39,659 bases of DNA from an uncultured Eubacterium sp. (lineage in GTDB: Bacteria > Bacillota > Clostridia > Lachnospirales > Lachnospiraceae). Below the pieces are notes generated by a model. That model made no database searches and had not been told where the DNA came from. It was given only the letters and a program-made list of their open reading frames with translations. Location of the stretch: positions 1-39,659 of the forward strand of contig CAJTVR010000025.1 of NCBI GenBank assembly GCA_910580075.1. The letters run 5' to 3'. This document shows positions 15,562-23,644 of the stretch, in pieces (the first letter of the stretch is position 1; every line of letters starts with the position of its first letter). A program made the position numbers and the translations under genes.

Positions 15562-16803
15562 TTATGCCAGTTCAAATAACTGCAGCAGCCTGTCCTGTGC
15601 AAGATTGCATCCGATCACGCATAAACGTCCGGTATACTCCGGCTGTCCTTCCCGAAGCTCATACTCACCCGGAACCATATCAAAATAAATCCAGGAACCG
15701 TCAGCAGACTCCACCATTCCTTTTGCACGAAGCACCGTACCGTATTCTTCTGTTTCAGAAAGAGCTTTCAAAGCATTTTCAATCACAGATTTTTCATATT
15801 TATGCGGTGTTTCCTTTCCCCAGCTGGTAAAGATTTCATCCGCATGATGATGGTGATGTCCATGTGCATGGTCTCCATGATGATGCGTATGGTCATGTCC
15901 TTCTTCATGATGCGCATGGCCTTCATGGCTGTGCGCATGCTCTGCATGTTCTTCGTGACCGTGTGCTGCATCATGACAGGAATGCTCGTCATGACTATGT
16001 GCTGCATCATGGCAGGAATGCTCCTCATGACCGTGCGATGCATCATGACAGGAATGCTCGTCATGTCCATGCGATGCATCATGGCAGGAATGCTCCTCAT
16101 GTCCATGCGAATGCTCATGTGCATGCTCTTCGTGGCCGTGTGCATGTGCATGTTCCGCTGCTTCTTTAGCATGACGCGCCTCAGCCAGCAGTTCCATTTC
16201 CATGCTGTCACTCTGTTCCATTACTTTTAAGACTGCTTCTCCGCTTATATCATTCCATGGTGTTGTAATAATAGCTGCTTTCTTATTTAAATCCTGTATC
16301 TGTTTCACACAAAGTTCCAGCTTCTCCTGAGACACATTCTGGCTTCTGCTCAATACAACTGTAGTAGCAAATTCAATCTGGTTATTGAAAAATTCCCCAA
16401 AAGCCTTCATCTGTTTGGATGCTTTTGCCGCATTTACAACTGTTACAAGTGCATTCAGCTTTACATCCTGTTCTTTCTCCAGATCAATAACCGATTTCAT
16501 AACATCCGATAATTTCCCAACGCCAGACGGCTCGATTAAAATACGGTCCGGATGAAATTTATTCAATACTTCCTTCAGGTTCTTATCAAAATCACCAACT
16601 AAAGAACAGCAGATACATCCGGAATTCATCTCCGTAATTTCGATACCTGCGTCTTTTAAAAATCCTCCGTCAATGCCAACTTCACCAAATTCATTCTCAA
16701 TTAGTACAATTTTCTGCCCCTGGAAAACTTCTTCTATCAGTTTTTTTATAAAAGTAGTTTTTCCAGCGCCTAAAAACCCTGAAATAATATCAATTTTTGT
16801 CAT
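15562..16803 (-). CDS. COG0523 (CobW-like) GTPase / metallochaperone with His/Cys-rich repeats
   Basis: About 413 aa. G1 is GFLGAGKTT (9-17), the metal-binding CICC is at 63-66, and EPSG is at 91-94. The G4 position reads LSRSQ rather than NKxD. A tract at 218-320 is roughly half histidine and includes four copies of a 12-residue unit of the type HGHEEHSCHDAS, so it also carries regularly spaced Cys. A CobW C-terminal domain follows (about 328-413). COG0523 proteins deliver Zn, Co or other metals to client enzymes; His-rich insertions store or collect metal. The start at 16803 is chosen because the P-loop core begins there; the site is weak (GAAAGAAG), and a frame from 16857 adds an unlikely basic leader. 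The client is unknown; the DUF1980-fused paralogue is downstream. Confidence 0.9.
   Translation of the reverse strand: MTKIDIISGFLGAGKTTFIKKLIEEVFQGQKIVLIENEFGEVGIDGGFLKDAGIEITEMNSGCICCSLVGDFDKNLKEVLNKFHPDRILIEPSGVGKLSDVMKSVIDLEKEQDVKLNALVTVVNAAKASKQMKAFGEFFNNQIEFATTVVLSRSQNVSQEKLELCVKQIQDLNKKAAIITTPWNDISGEAVLKVMEQSDSMEMELLAEARHAKEAAEHAHAHGHEEHAHEHSHGHEEHSCHDASHGHDEHSCHDASHGHEEHSCHDAAHSHDEHSCHDAAHGHEEHAEHAHSHEGHAHHEEGHDHTHHHGDHAHGHHHHHADEIFTSWGKETPHKYEKSVIENALKALSETEEYGTVLRAKGMVESADGSWIYFDMVPGEYELREGQPEYTGRLCVIGCNLAQDRLLQLFELA
15970..16115 (-). repeat. In-frame 36-bp repeats coding the His/Cys tract
   Basis: Within the COG0523 gene about four 36-bp direct repeats encode the unit HGHEEHSCHDAS and variants. 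The opposite strand therefore has Met-rich open frames, which are artefacts of CAT/ATG complementarity. Such repeats can expand and contract by slippage. Confidence 0.8.
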
Positions 16804-16933
16804 GTTAACATCTTCTTTCTTTGCTATAGTTGCCAGACTCCGCTGACGTGTACACATACATATTTAATATATCACATTTGTCTGGCAGTATTCCAGTAAA
16901 ATTTTTATAAAATCTTTTTTGAAATTATTGATA

Positions 16934-17833
16934 AGCCGGACGCTGGGAAGAGATACTTTTTCCTTTTTCTGTTCCGCCTGCGAACAGTAAGAAATTCTAA
17001 ATTTTCTGCTTCAAGGTTATGGCAGCGGACGGACCGGTGCCTGATGCCCTGGCGTTATTTCATGCTTTATGCAGTGGCACTGGCAGGCACCTTTTTGGGC
17101 TTCAGGGTTTTCAGCAGCGGCAGACAATGAGCCCCAAATCCTGGATACCAGGCAGAAAATTAAGAATTTCTAACTGTTCTCCGGAGTCACAGAAAAAGGA
17201 AAACATTTCTCTGCCTGGCTGATACTGGATGAGCCTATATGTCTGTCCGGATACCGTTTTCCAGACATATTCGAAACACGGAAGGCAGATTTTTATTTTT
17301 CCGCAGCCGGACATCAGCCGGCTTTGTGCGCGGTCTGCCAGCATGATGCTTACCCTTCGGCAGCCAGGAAGCGCCGGGCGTCTGCCCTGTAACATGCAGC
17401 TGAAAGCCGTGCTTTGCAAGTCTTGAAAACGGAAGCCGGGCATACACGTAAAATTCAGCCGGCTGGATGTGACAGGATAAACGTCATGCTGCGGAACTTC
17501 GCTGCACAGCAGGCAGCCGGACAGACACATAAATTCAGCCAGTACCAGCCGGACAGAGACACTTTTTCCTTTTTCTGTGACTCCGGAAAACAGTTAGAAA
17601 TTCTTAATTTTCTGCCTGATACCCAGGATTTGGGGCACACAGTCTGCCGCTGCCGGAAACCCGGAAGCCCCAAAAGGTGCCTGCCAGTGCCACTGCATAA
17701 AGCATGCCGTAACGCCAGGGCATCAGGCACCGGTCCGTCCGCTGCCACAGCCTGGAAGCAGAAAATTTAGAATTTCTTACAGTTCGCAGGCGGAACAGAA
17801 AAAGGAAAAAGTATCTCCGCCCGGCGTCCGGCT
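16934..17833. repeat. 900-bp nested palindrome (family-1 long form)
   Basis: The outer arms 16934-17253 and 17515-17833 are inverted copies of each other, about 90 percent identical by eye, around a centre of about 260 nt. Each arm is itself an imperfect palindrome: the block with TTTTTCCTTTTTCTGTTC and AGAAATTCTAAATTTTCTGC near one end recurs inverted near the other. The motif AGAAAAAGGAAAA therefore appears four times, twice in each orientation. The ends CCGGACG / CGTCCGG and the right flank GCTAATCT plus C-run match the 11840 copy. It lies between the COG0523 gene start and the nifJ terminator. Several open frames exist on both strands but mirror each other and lack sites, so no gene is called. 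Confidence 0.9.
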
Positions 17834-17861
17834 AATCTCATCCCCCCTCCTCCCCCATACA

Positions 17862-17892
17862 GAAAAACTGCTGCATTTATCATGCAGCAGTT
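17862..17892 (-). terminator. Terminator of nifJ
   Basis: On the minus strand AACTGCTGCA / TGCAGCAGTT (10 bp, 7-nt loop) is followed by a T-run (TTTTTC). It starts about 12 nt after the nifJ stop. Confidence 0.9.
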
Positions 17893-17903
17893 CCCCCTAA
17901 ATC

Positions 17904-20900
17904 TTATTTATAAAGTTCTACTAATCTCTCTAAATGTGTATAACGTTCTTTTGCAGCTTCCTCAGATTCTTTGAACAGTTTCTGTGCTCTTTCTGGGAAG
18001 GATCTTGCAAGACGGCTGTAACGTGTCTCGTTGTTCAGGAAATCCTGGTAGCTTCCATCACCTGGCTTAGAAGACAGTGTGAATGGATTCTTTCCTTCTG
18101 CCTTTAATGCAGGGTTGAAGGAGAACAGGTTCCAGTATCCAGCTGCAACAGCTTTCTTCATTTCATCCTGGCAGTGGTTCATGCCGCCCTTTACTCCGTG
18201 TAATTCACATGGAGCATAGCCGATGATAAGAGACGGGCCATTGTATGCTTCTGCTTCTGCAAGAACTTTAACTGCATGTGCCATGTTTGCACCAAGTGCA
18301 ATCTGCGCTACATATACATAGCCGTAGCTCATAGCAATATCAGCAAGGCTCTTCTTGCTTACATCTTTGCCGGCAGCTGCGAACTGGCATACTTCACCGA
18401 TATTTGAAGCCTTGGATGCCTGGCCGCCTGTATTAGAATACATTTCTGTATCAAATACCATAACGTTTACATTCTCGCCAGAAGCAAGTACATGATCTAA
18501 TCCGCCAAAGCCGATATCATATGCCCATCCGTCACCACCGAAGATCCATACGGATTTCTTAGCAAGGTAATCTTTCTTATCAACTGCTGCAGCAGCATCC
18601 GGACATCCGGCAGCAGCGGCTTTTTCTAATTCTGCTACTAATGCTTCTGTTGCAGGTGTGTTTGCTTTTGTATCATCTTTTGTTTCCATAAATTTAGCAA
18701 ATGCATCTTTTAATGCTGCATCAGCCTTGTCAGACTCTGCACACTTCTTAGCGCTTGCAATTGCCTGGTCACGAAGTACCTGCTGGCCAATCTGCATACC
18801 TAAGCCGTGTTCTGCGTTGTCTTCAAATAAGGAGTTTGCCCATGCCGGACCTTTCTTGGAATCCTTATGTACTGTATATGGTGATGTAGCTGCAGGGCCG
18901 CCCCAGATAGAAGAGCATCCTGTTGCGTTGGAAATATACATATGTTCGCCAAACAGCTGTGTAATCAGACGTGCATAAGATGTTTCTGCACAGCCTGCAC
19001 AGGAGCCTGAGAACTCAAGCAGCGGCTGGTTGAACTGAGAACCTTTTACAGTATTGTCAGCCGGCATGCCTGGCTTTTTGCCTACATTTGCTACTAAGTA
19101 ATCGAATACCGGCTGTTCGTCTGCCTGAGATTCCTGCGGAACCATTTCGATTGCGCCTACCGGACATACTGTGATACATTCGCCGCATCCCATACAGTCT
19201 AACGGAGATACGCTCATTGTATACTTGTATTCGCCAGCCTTTGGCTTTGTATCAGCAAGCTTGATATTTCCAGGAGCTGCTTTTACTTCATCATCGCTTA
19301 ACATAAACGGACGAATGGTAGCGTGTGAACATACAAATGCACACTGGTTACACTGAATACATTTTTCTGCATTCCATGTAGGAACCGTTACAGCAGTACC
19401 GCGTTTTTCATAAGCGGAAGCGCCATGTTCGAACTGTCCGTCCGGATTGCCCATAAAAGCAGATACCGGAAGGCTGTCGCCATCCATTAAGGAAATCGGC
19501 TCCATTAACTCTTTTACCATCTTAACTGTTTCCGGACGTCCTGTTAATTCAGCCGGAGCCGGATCTGCCTTAGGATTTGACCAGGAAGCAGGAATTTCTA
19601 CTTTATGTACAGCATCTACACCGGCATCGATTGCCTTGTAGTTCATTTCTACAACAGCGTCACCTTTCTTGCCGTAAGATTTCTTAGCTGCCTGTTTCAT
19701 AAAGTCAACTGCATCATTAATCGGCATTACGTTTGCCAGTTTAAAGAATGCAGACTGAAGAATCGTATTGGTACGTTTGCCCATACCGATTTCGATTGCT
19801 TTGTCAATTGCATTGATTGTATATAACTGAATATTGTTGTCTGCAATATATTTCTTTGCTTCTGCATTTAAATGGTGCTCTAATTCTTCGTCAGACCACT
19901 GGCAGTTAATCATAAATACACCGCCCGGTTTTACGTCCTGCACCATCTTAAAGCCTTTATTTACATAAGCAGGGTTGTGGCATGCCACGAAATCTGCCTG
20001 GTTGATATAATAAGGGCTTCTGATTGGCTTGTCACCAAAACGCAGATGTGAAATGGTTACACCGCCTGTTTTCTTAGAGTCATACTGGAAGTATGCCTGG
20101 ATAAATTTATCTGTATGGTCACCGATAATCTTGGTGGAGTTCTTATTTGCACCTACTGTACCGTCGCCGCCAAGACCCCAGAACTTGCATTCTACTGTGC
20201 CTTCTGCTGCTGTGATCGGAGCCGGTTTTACTTCCGGAAGGCTTAAGTTTGTAACGTCATCCACAATACCGATTGTGAAACGAGGCTTTGGAGCGTCTTT
20301 TTCTAATTCTTTGTATACAGCAAATACAGAAGATGGCGGTGTATCTTTTGAGCCTAAACCGTAACGGCCGCCTGTTAACACAATTGCGTCAAGGCCGGCT
20401 TCACGAAGTGTAGCTGCTACGTCTAAGAATAACGGATCTCCTAAGGAGCCAGGCTCTTTTGTTCTGTCAAGAACAGCTACTTTTTTCACTGTCTTTGGAA
20501 GCACTTTTGTAAATGCATCCGAAACCCATGGACGATATAAACGTACTTTTACAAGACCTACTTTTTCACCCTTAGCCACTAAATAATCAATAACTTCTTC
20601 TGCAACGTCATTAATTGAGCCCATTGCTACGATTACGCGTTCTGCATCCGGCGCACCGTAATAATTGAACAGGTCATAATCCGTACCAAGTTTTTCATTG
20701 ATTTTAGCCATATATTTGGATACAACTGCCGGCAGTTCATCATAAACAGTATTGCATGCTTCACGATGCTGGAAGAATACGTCACCGTTTTCGTGAGAAC
20801 CGCGCATAGCCGGATGTTCCGGATTCAGAGCATGGTCACGGAATGCCTTCACTGCGTCCATATTGCACATTTCTTTTAAATCTGCGTAATCCCATGTTTC

Positions 20901-21449
20901 AATTTTCTGAATTTCATGAGATGTACGGAATCCATCGAAGAAGTTTAAAAACGGAACTTTGCCTTCAATTGTTGCCAGATGCGCAACCGGGCTTAAGTCC
21001 ATAACTTCCTGCGGGTTTGTCTCACATAACATAGCAAAACCAGTCTGACGGCATGCATAAACGTCACTATGATCGCCGAAAATATTTAAAGACTGTGTAG
21101 AAACCGTACGTGCAGATACATCAAATACGCATGGAAGCTGTTCGCCAGCAATTTTGTACATATTCGGAATCATCAGCAAAAGACCCTGGGATGCCGTAAA
21201 GGTCGTTGTCAGAGCGCCGGCAGCAAGAGAACCATGCACTGCACCTGCAGCACCTGCTTCTGATTCCATTTCTACTACCTTAACCTGATTTCCGAAAATG
21301 TTGTCCTGTCCTGCTGCAGACCACTGGTCAACGGTGTCTGCCATCGGGCTGGATGGGGTGATCGGGTAAATAGCTGCAACTTCCGTATACGCATATGCTA
21401 CATGAGCTGCTGCTGTATTACCGTCCATAGATTTTTTTGCTCTAGGCAT
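17904..21449 (-). CDS. nifJ: Pyruvate:ferredoxin (flavodoxin) oxidoreductase
   Basis: 1181 aa, the full-length single-chain PFOR that oxidises pyruvate with CoA to acetyl-CoA and CO2 and reduces ferredoxin. The N-terminal domain starts with YTEVAAIYPITPSSPMA. A two-cluster ferredoxin domain is near residues 685-770 (CIQCNQCAFVC, CMGCGECITVCPVG). The C-terminal half has CAGCAETSYARL, the thiamine-diphosphate site FGGDGWAYDIGFGGLDH and MYSNTGGQASKAS. AAGGAGG lies 9 nt before the ATG. It is transcribed alone from a promoter at 21499-21527. Reduced ferredoxin from this enzyme would feed the NfnAB pair encoded nearby and hydrogenases. Confidence 0.98.
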   Translation of the reverse strand: MPRAKKSMDGNTAAAHVAYAYTEVAAIYPITPSSPMADTVDQWSAAGQDNIFGNQVKVVEMESEAGAAGAVHGSLAAGALTTTFTASQGLLLMIPNMYKIAGEQLPCVFDVSARTVSTQSLNIFGDHSDVYACRQTGFAMLCETNPQEVMDLSPVAHLATIEGKVPFLNFFDGFRTSHEIQKIETWDYADLKEMCNMDAVKAFRDHALNPEHPAMRGSHENGDVFFQHREACNTVYDELPAVVSKYMAKINEKLGTDYDLFNYYGAPDAERVIVAMGSINDVAEEVIDYLVAKGEKVGLVKVRLYRPWVSDAFTKVLPKTVKKVAVLDRTKEPGSLGDPLFLDVAATLREAGLDAIVLTGGRYGLGSKDTPPSSVFAVYKELEKDAPKPRFTIGIVDDVTNLSLPEVKPAPITAAEGTVECKFWGLGGDGTVGANKNSTKIIGDHTDKFIQAYFQYDSKKTGGVTISHLRFGDKPIRSPYYINQADFVACHNPAYVNKGFKMVQDVKPGGVFMINCQWSDEELEHHLNAEAKKYIADNNIQLYTINAIDKAIEIGMGKRTNTILQSAFFKLANVMPINDAVDFMKQAAKKSYGKKGDAVVEMNYKAIDAGVDAVHKVEIPASWSNPKADPAPAELTGRPETVKMVKELMEPISLMDGDSLPVSAFMGNPDGQFEHGASAYEKRGTAVTVPTWNAEKCIQCNQCAFVCSHATIRPFMLSDDEVKAAPGNIKLADTKPKAGEYKYTMSVSPLDCMGCGECITVCPVGAIEMVPQESQADEQPVFDYLVANVGKKPGMPADNTVKGSQFNQPLLEFSGSCAGCAETSYARLITQLFGEHMYISNATGCSSIWGGPAATSPYTVHKDSKKGPAWANSLFEDNAEHGLGMQIGQQVLRDQAIASAKKCAESDKADAALKDAFAKFMETKDDTKANTPATEALVAELEKAAAAGCPDAAAAVDKKDYLAKKSVWIFGGDGWAYDIGFGGLDHVLASGENVNVMVFDTEMYSNTGGQASKASNIGEVCQFAAAGKDVSKKSLADIAMSYGYVYVAQIALGANMAHAVKVLAEAEAYNGPSLIIGYAPCELHGVKGGMNHCQDEMKKAVAAGYWNLFSFNPALKAEGKNPFTLSSKPGDGSYQDFLNNETRYSRLARSFPERAQKLFKESEEAAKERYTHLERLVELYK

Positions 21450-21498
21450 TATTGATATCCTCCTTCTTTCTTTCGTCGCAATACGACTTTATGCAATA

Positions 21499-21527
21499 AT
21501 TTTATCATTTAATTTGTCGATTGTAAA
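21499..21527 (-). promoter_or_regulatory. Promoter of nifJ
   Basis: On the minus strand TTTACA (21522-21527) and TAAAAT (21499-21504) are 17 bp apart, about 50 nt upstream of nifJ. The surrounding AT-rich region holds ACAA/TTGT words but I see no convincing Rex palindrome. The rest of 21450-21748 holds no gene. Confidence 0.65.
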
Positions 21528-21748
21528 GATTGTTAGTTGTACAAATCGGGGTGCAATCTGCTAAATTTTAAAGTAAAAGACGGTCAAACTGCACAAAAGC
21601 GGGTTTGAAGAGCCTGTACAGCTTGGATAAGATATATTATGCAGAAGTTTAAATGCGTATGACAGTTTTCTGAACAGACTGATTCTCATTTCACCCGCTG
21701 GATTTGTATACAGCCGGTTTTGTATAGCGAAACTGCAATTCTTTTTTC

Positions 21749-21776
21749 TTGAAATTATACCTGTTTTATGTATAAT
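21749..21776 (+). promoter_or_regulatory. Promoter of the ABC-F gene
   Basis: TTGAAA (21749-21754) and TATAAT (21771-21776) are separated by 16 bp, about 52 nt upstream of the ABC-F start. Confidence 0.75.
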
Positions 21777-21827
21777 AGTAGAAGCGACTGACAATCAATA
21801 ATTTAGAATTAGAATGAGGGTTAAAAT

Positions 21828-23468
21828 ATGATAAGTGCAAACAATGTCACACTAAGGGCTGGCAAAAAAGCCCTGTTTGAGGATGTCAATATCAAATTTA
21901 CCGAAGGAAACTGCTATGGGCTGATTGGTGCGAACGGTGCCGGAAAATCTACCTTTTTAAAAATTTTATCCGGCGAGCTGGAACCGTCCAGCGGCAGTGT
22001 TGCGCTCACAAGCGGACAGCGCCTTTCTTTTTTGAAACAGGATCATTTCCAGTATGACGAATTCAGCGTCTTAGATACTGTCATTATGGGCAACCAGAGG
22101 CTTTACGACATTATGAAGGAAAAAGACGCTATTTATGCAAAAGAAGACTTCACAGATGAAGACGGCATCCGTGCCAGCGAATTAGAAGCTGAATTTGCTG
22201 AAATGGACGGCTGGAATGCAGAAGCGGATGCTGCTTCTTTATTAAACGGACTTGGAATACCGCCAGAAGAGCACAGTGCTGTTATGAAGACGCTGCAGGG
22301 ATCTTTAAAAGTAAAGATTCTGCTGGCCCAGGCTTTATTCGGAAACCCGGATATCCTGCTTTTGGACGAGCCGACCAACCACCTGGATTTAGATGCCATT
22401 GCGTGGCTCGAAGAATTTTTGATCAATTTTGAAAATACAGTGATCGTCGTATCCCATGACCGTTATTTCCTGAACAAAGTCTGCACGCATACAGCTGATA
22501 TCGACTACGGCAAAATCCAGCTCTATGCAGGAAATTATGATTTCTGGTATGAATCCAGCCAGCTTTTAATTAAGCAGATGAAGGAAGCCAATAAAAAGAA
22601 AGAAGAAAAAATCAAGGAATTACAGGAATTTATTTCACGGTTCTCCGCGAATGCTTCCAAATCCAAACAGGCTACATCCAGAAAACGTGCGCTGGAAAAA
22701 ATCCAGCTTGATGAAATCAAGCCTTCCAGCCGCAAATACCCTTATATCGATTTTCGTCCTGAACGCGAAATCGGCAACGAAGTACTCACTGTGGACGGTC
22801 TTTGCAAAACAATTGACGGTGAAAAAGTATTAGACCATGTTTCTTTTGTTATGGGACATGACGATAAAATTGCATTTGCAGGCAGCAACGAGCTGGCCAA
22901 AACAACGCTGTTTCAGATTCTTGCCGGGGAAATGGAGCCGGATGAGGGAAATTACAAATGGGGCGTTACGACAAGCCAGTCTTATTTCCCAAAAGATAAT
23001 ACAAAAATATTTGATACAGACCTTTCGATTACTGAATGGCTGACCCAGTTTTCAGAAATCAAAGATGCCACTTATGTCAGAGGCTTTTTAGGCCGTATGC
23101 TGTTTGCAGGAGAAGACGGCATTAAGAAAATGAAGGTATTATCCGGTGGTGAAAAAGTGCGTGTACTCCTCTCCCGCATGATGATTGAAAATTCGAATGT
23201 CCTGATTTTTGACGAACCGACCGACCACCTGGATATGGAAGCAATCACTGCACTAAACAACGGCATGATCAAATTCCCGGGCACTATTCTTTTTGCCTGC
23301 AGAGATCATCAGGTCGTACAGACAACGGCAAACCGTATTATTGAATTTATGCCGGATGGAACGATTGTAGATAAAGTAACAACCTATGATGAATATCTTG
23401 AAAATGACGAAATGGCAAGAAAACGCCAGGTTTATTCGATGTCTGAAAGTGATGAGGCTGATAATTAG
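21828..23468 (+). CDS. ABC-F family ATPase (YkpA/YbiT-like)
   Basis: 546 aa, two nucleotide-binding domains and no membrane segments, a ribosome-associated ABC-F translation factor. NBD1 has Walker A GANGAGKST, Walker B ILLLDEPTNHLD and switch VSHDRYF, but its signature reads LQGSLKVKI instead of LSGGQ. The linker (about 240-305) is Lys/Glu-rich and helical. NBD2 has a good signature LSGGEKVRV and Walker B LIFDEPTDHLD, but its Walker A reads GSNELAKTT and the switch reads CRDHQ. Because each site pairs Walker A of one domain with the signature of the other, one composite site is canonical and the other is degenerate. Similar deviations are, as I recall, partly a subfamily trait. GAGGG lies 7 nt before the ATG. 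Confidence 0.92.
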   Translation: MISANNVTLRAGKKALFEDVNIKFTEGNCYGLIGANGAGKSTFLKILSGELEPSSGSVALTSGQRLSFLKQDHFQYDEFSVLDTVIMGNQRLYDIMKEKDAIYAKEDFTDEDGIRASELEAEFAEMDGWNAEADAASLLNGLGIPPEEHSAVMKTLQGSLKVKILLAQALFGNPDILLLDEPTNHLDLDAIAWLEEFLINFENTVIVVSHDRYFLNKVCTHTADIDYGKIQLYAGNYDFWYESSQLLIKQMKEANKKKEEKIKELQEFISRFSANASKSKQATSRKRALEKIQLDEIKPSSRKYPYIDFRPEREIGNEVLTVDGLCKTIDGEKVLDHVSFVMGHDDKIAFAGSNELAKTTLFQILAGEMEPDEGNYKWGVTTSQSYFPKDNTKIFDTDLSITEWLTQFSEIKDATYVRGFLGRMLFAGEDGIKKMKVLSGGEKVRVLLSRMMIENSNVLIFDEPTDHLDMEAITALNNGMIKFPGTILFACRDHQVVQTTANRIIEFMPDGTIVDKVTTYDEYLENDEMARKRQVYSMSESDEADN

Positions 23469-23552
23469 TACTGCCGGTATTTAAATATTGCCGGAGATGA
23501 CGGCCAGTATACATTTCTGCCGGAAATTTTTAGCATCATTTAAATAAACATT

Positions 23553-23610
23553 CTGCCGGGCAGAGCCGCTTTCCCTCTGTTATGAGTAAGAAGCAGTCAC
23601 TGTCCGGCAG
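23553..23610 (-). terminator. Possible terminator of the P-type ATPase operon
   Basis: CTGCCGGGCAG (23553-23563) pairs with CTGTCCGGCAG (23600-23610) with one mismatch and a 36-nt loop. On the minus strand it is followed by AATGTTTATTTAAA. It lies in the gap between convergent ABC-F and ATPase genes. Confidence 0.45.
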
Positions 23611-23644
23611 GATAAGCTGTACCATATACCGCTTTCAGCTCTTT

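Noticed and set aside
15970..16115. Regular repeats that could suggest a CRISPR array
   Set aside because: The 36-bp units are contiguous, in frame and encode the His/Cys tract; there are no spacers and no cas genes.
15802..16230. Met-rich frames on the strand opposite and in an alternate frame to the His-rich COG0523 gene
   Set aside because: They arise because CAT (His) repeats read as ATG on the other strand; no ribosome-binding site.
17019..17770. Several open frames on both strands of the large palindrome
   Set aside because: They mirror each other across the two arms, which follows from the palindrome; no start sites and no known domains.
21505..21550. Possible Rex (redox repressor) operator near the nifJ promoter
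   Set aside because: TTGT and ACAA words are present but do not form the expected TTGTTAA-type palindrome.
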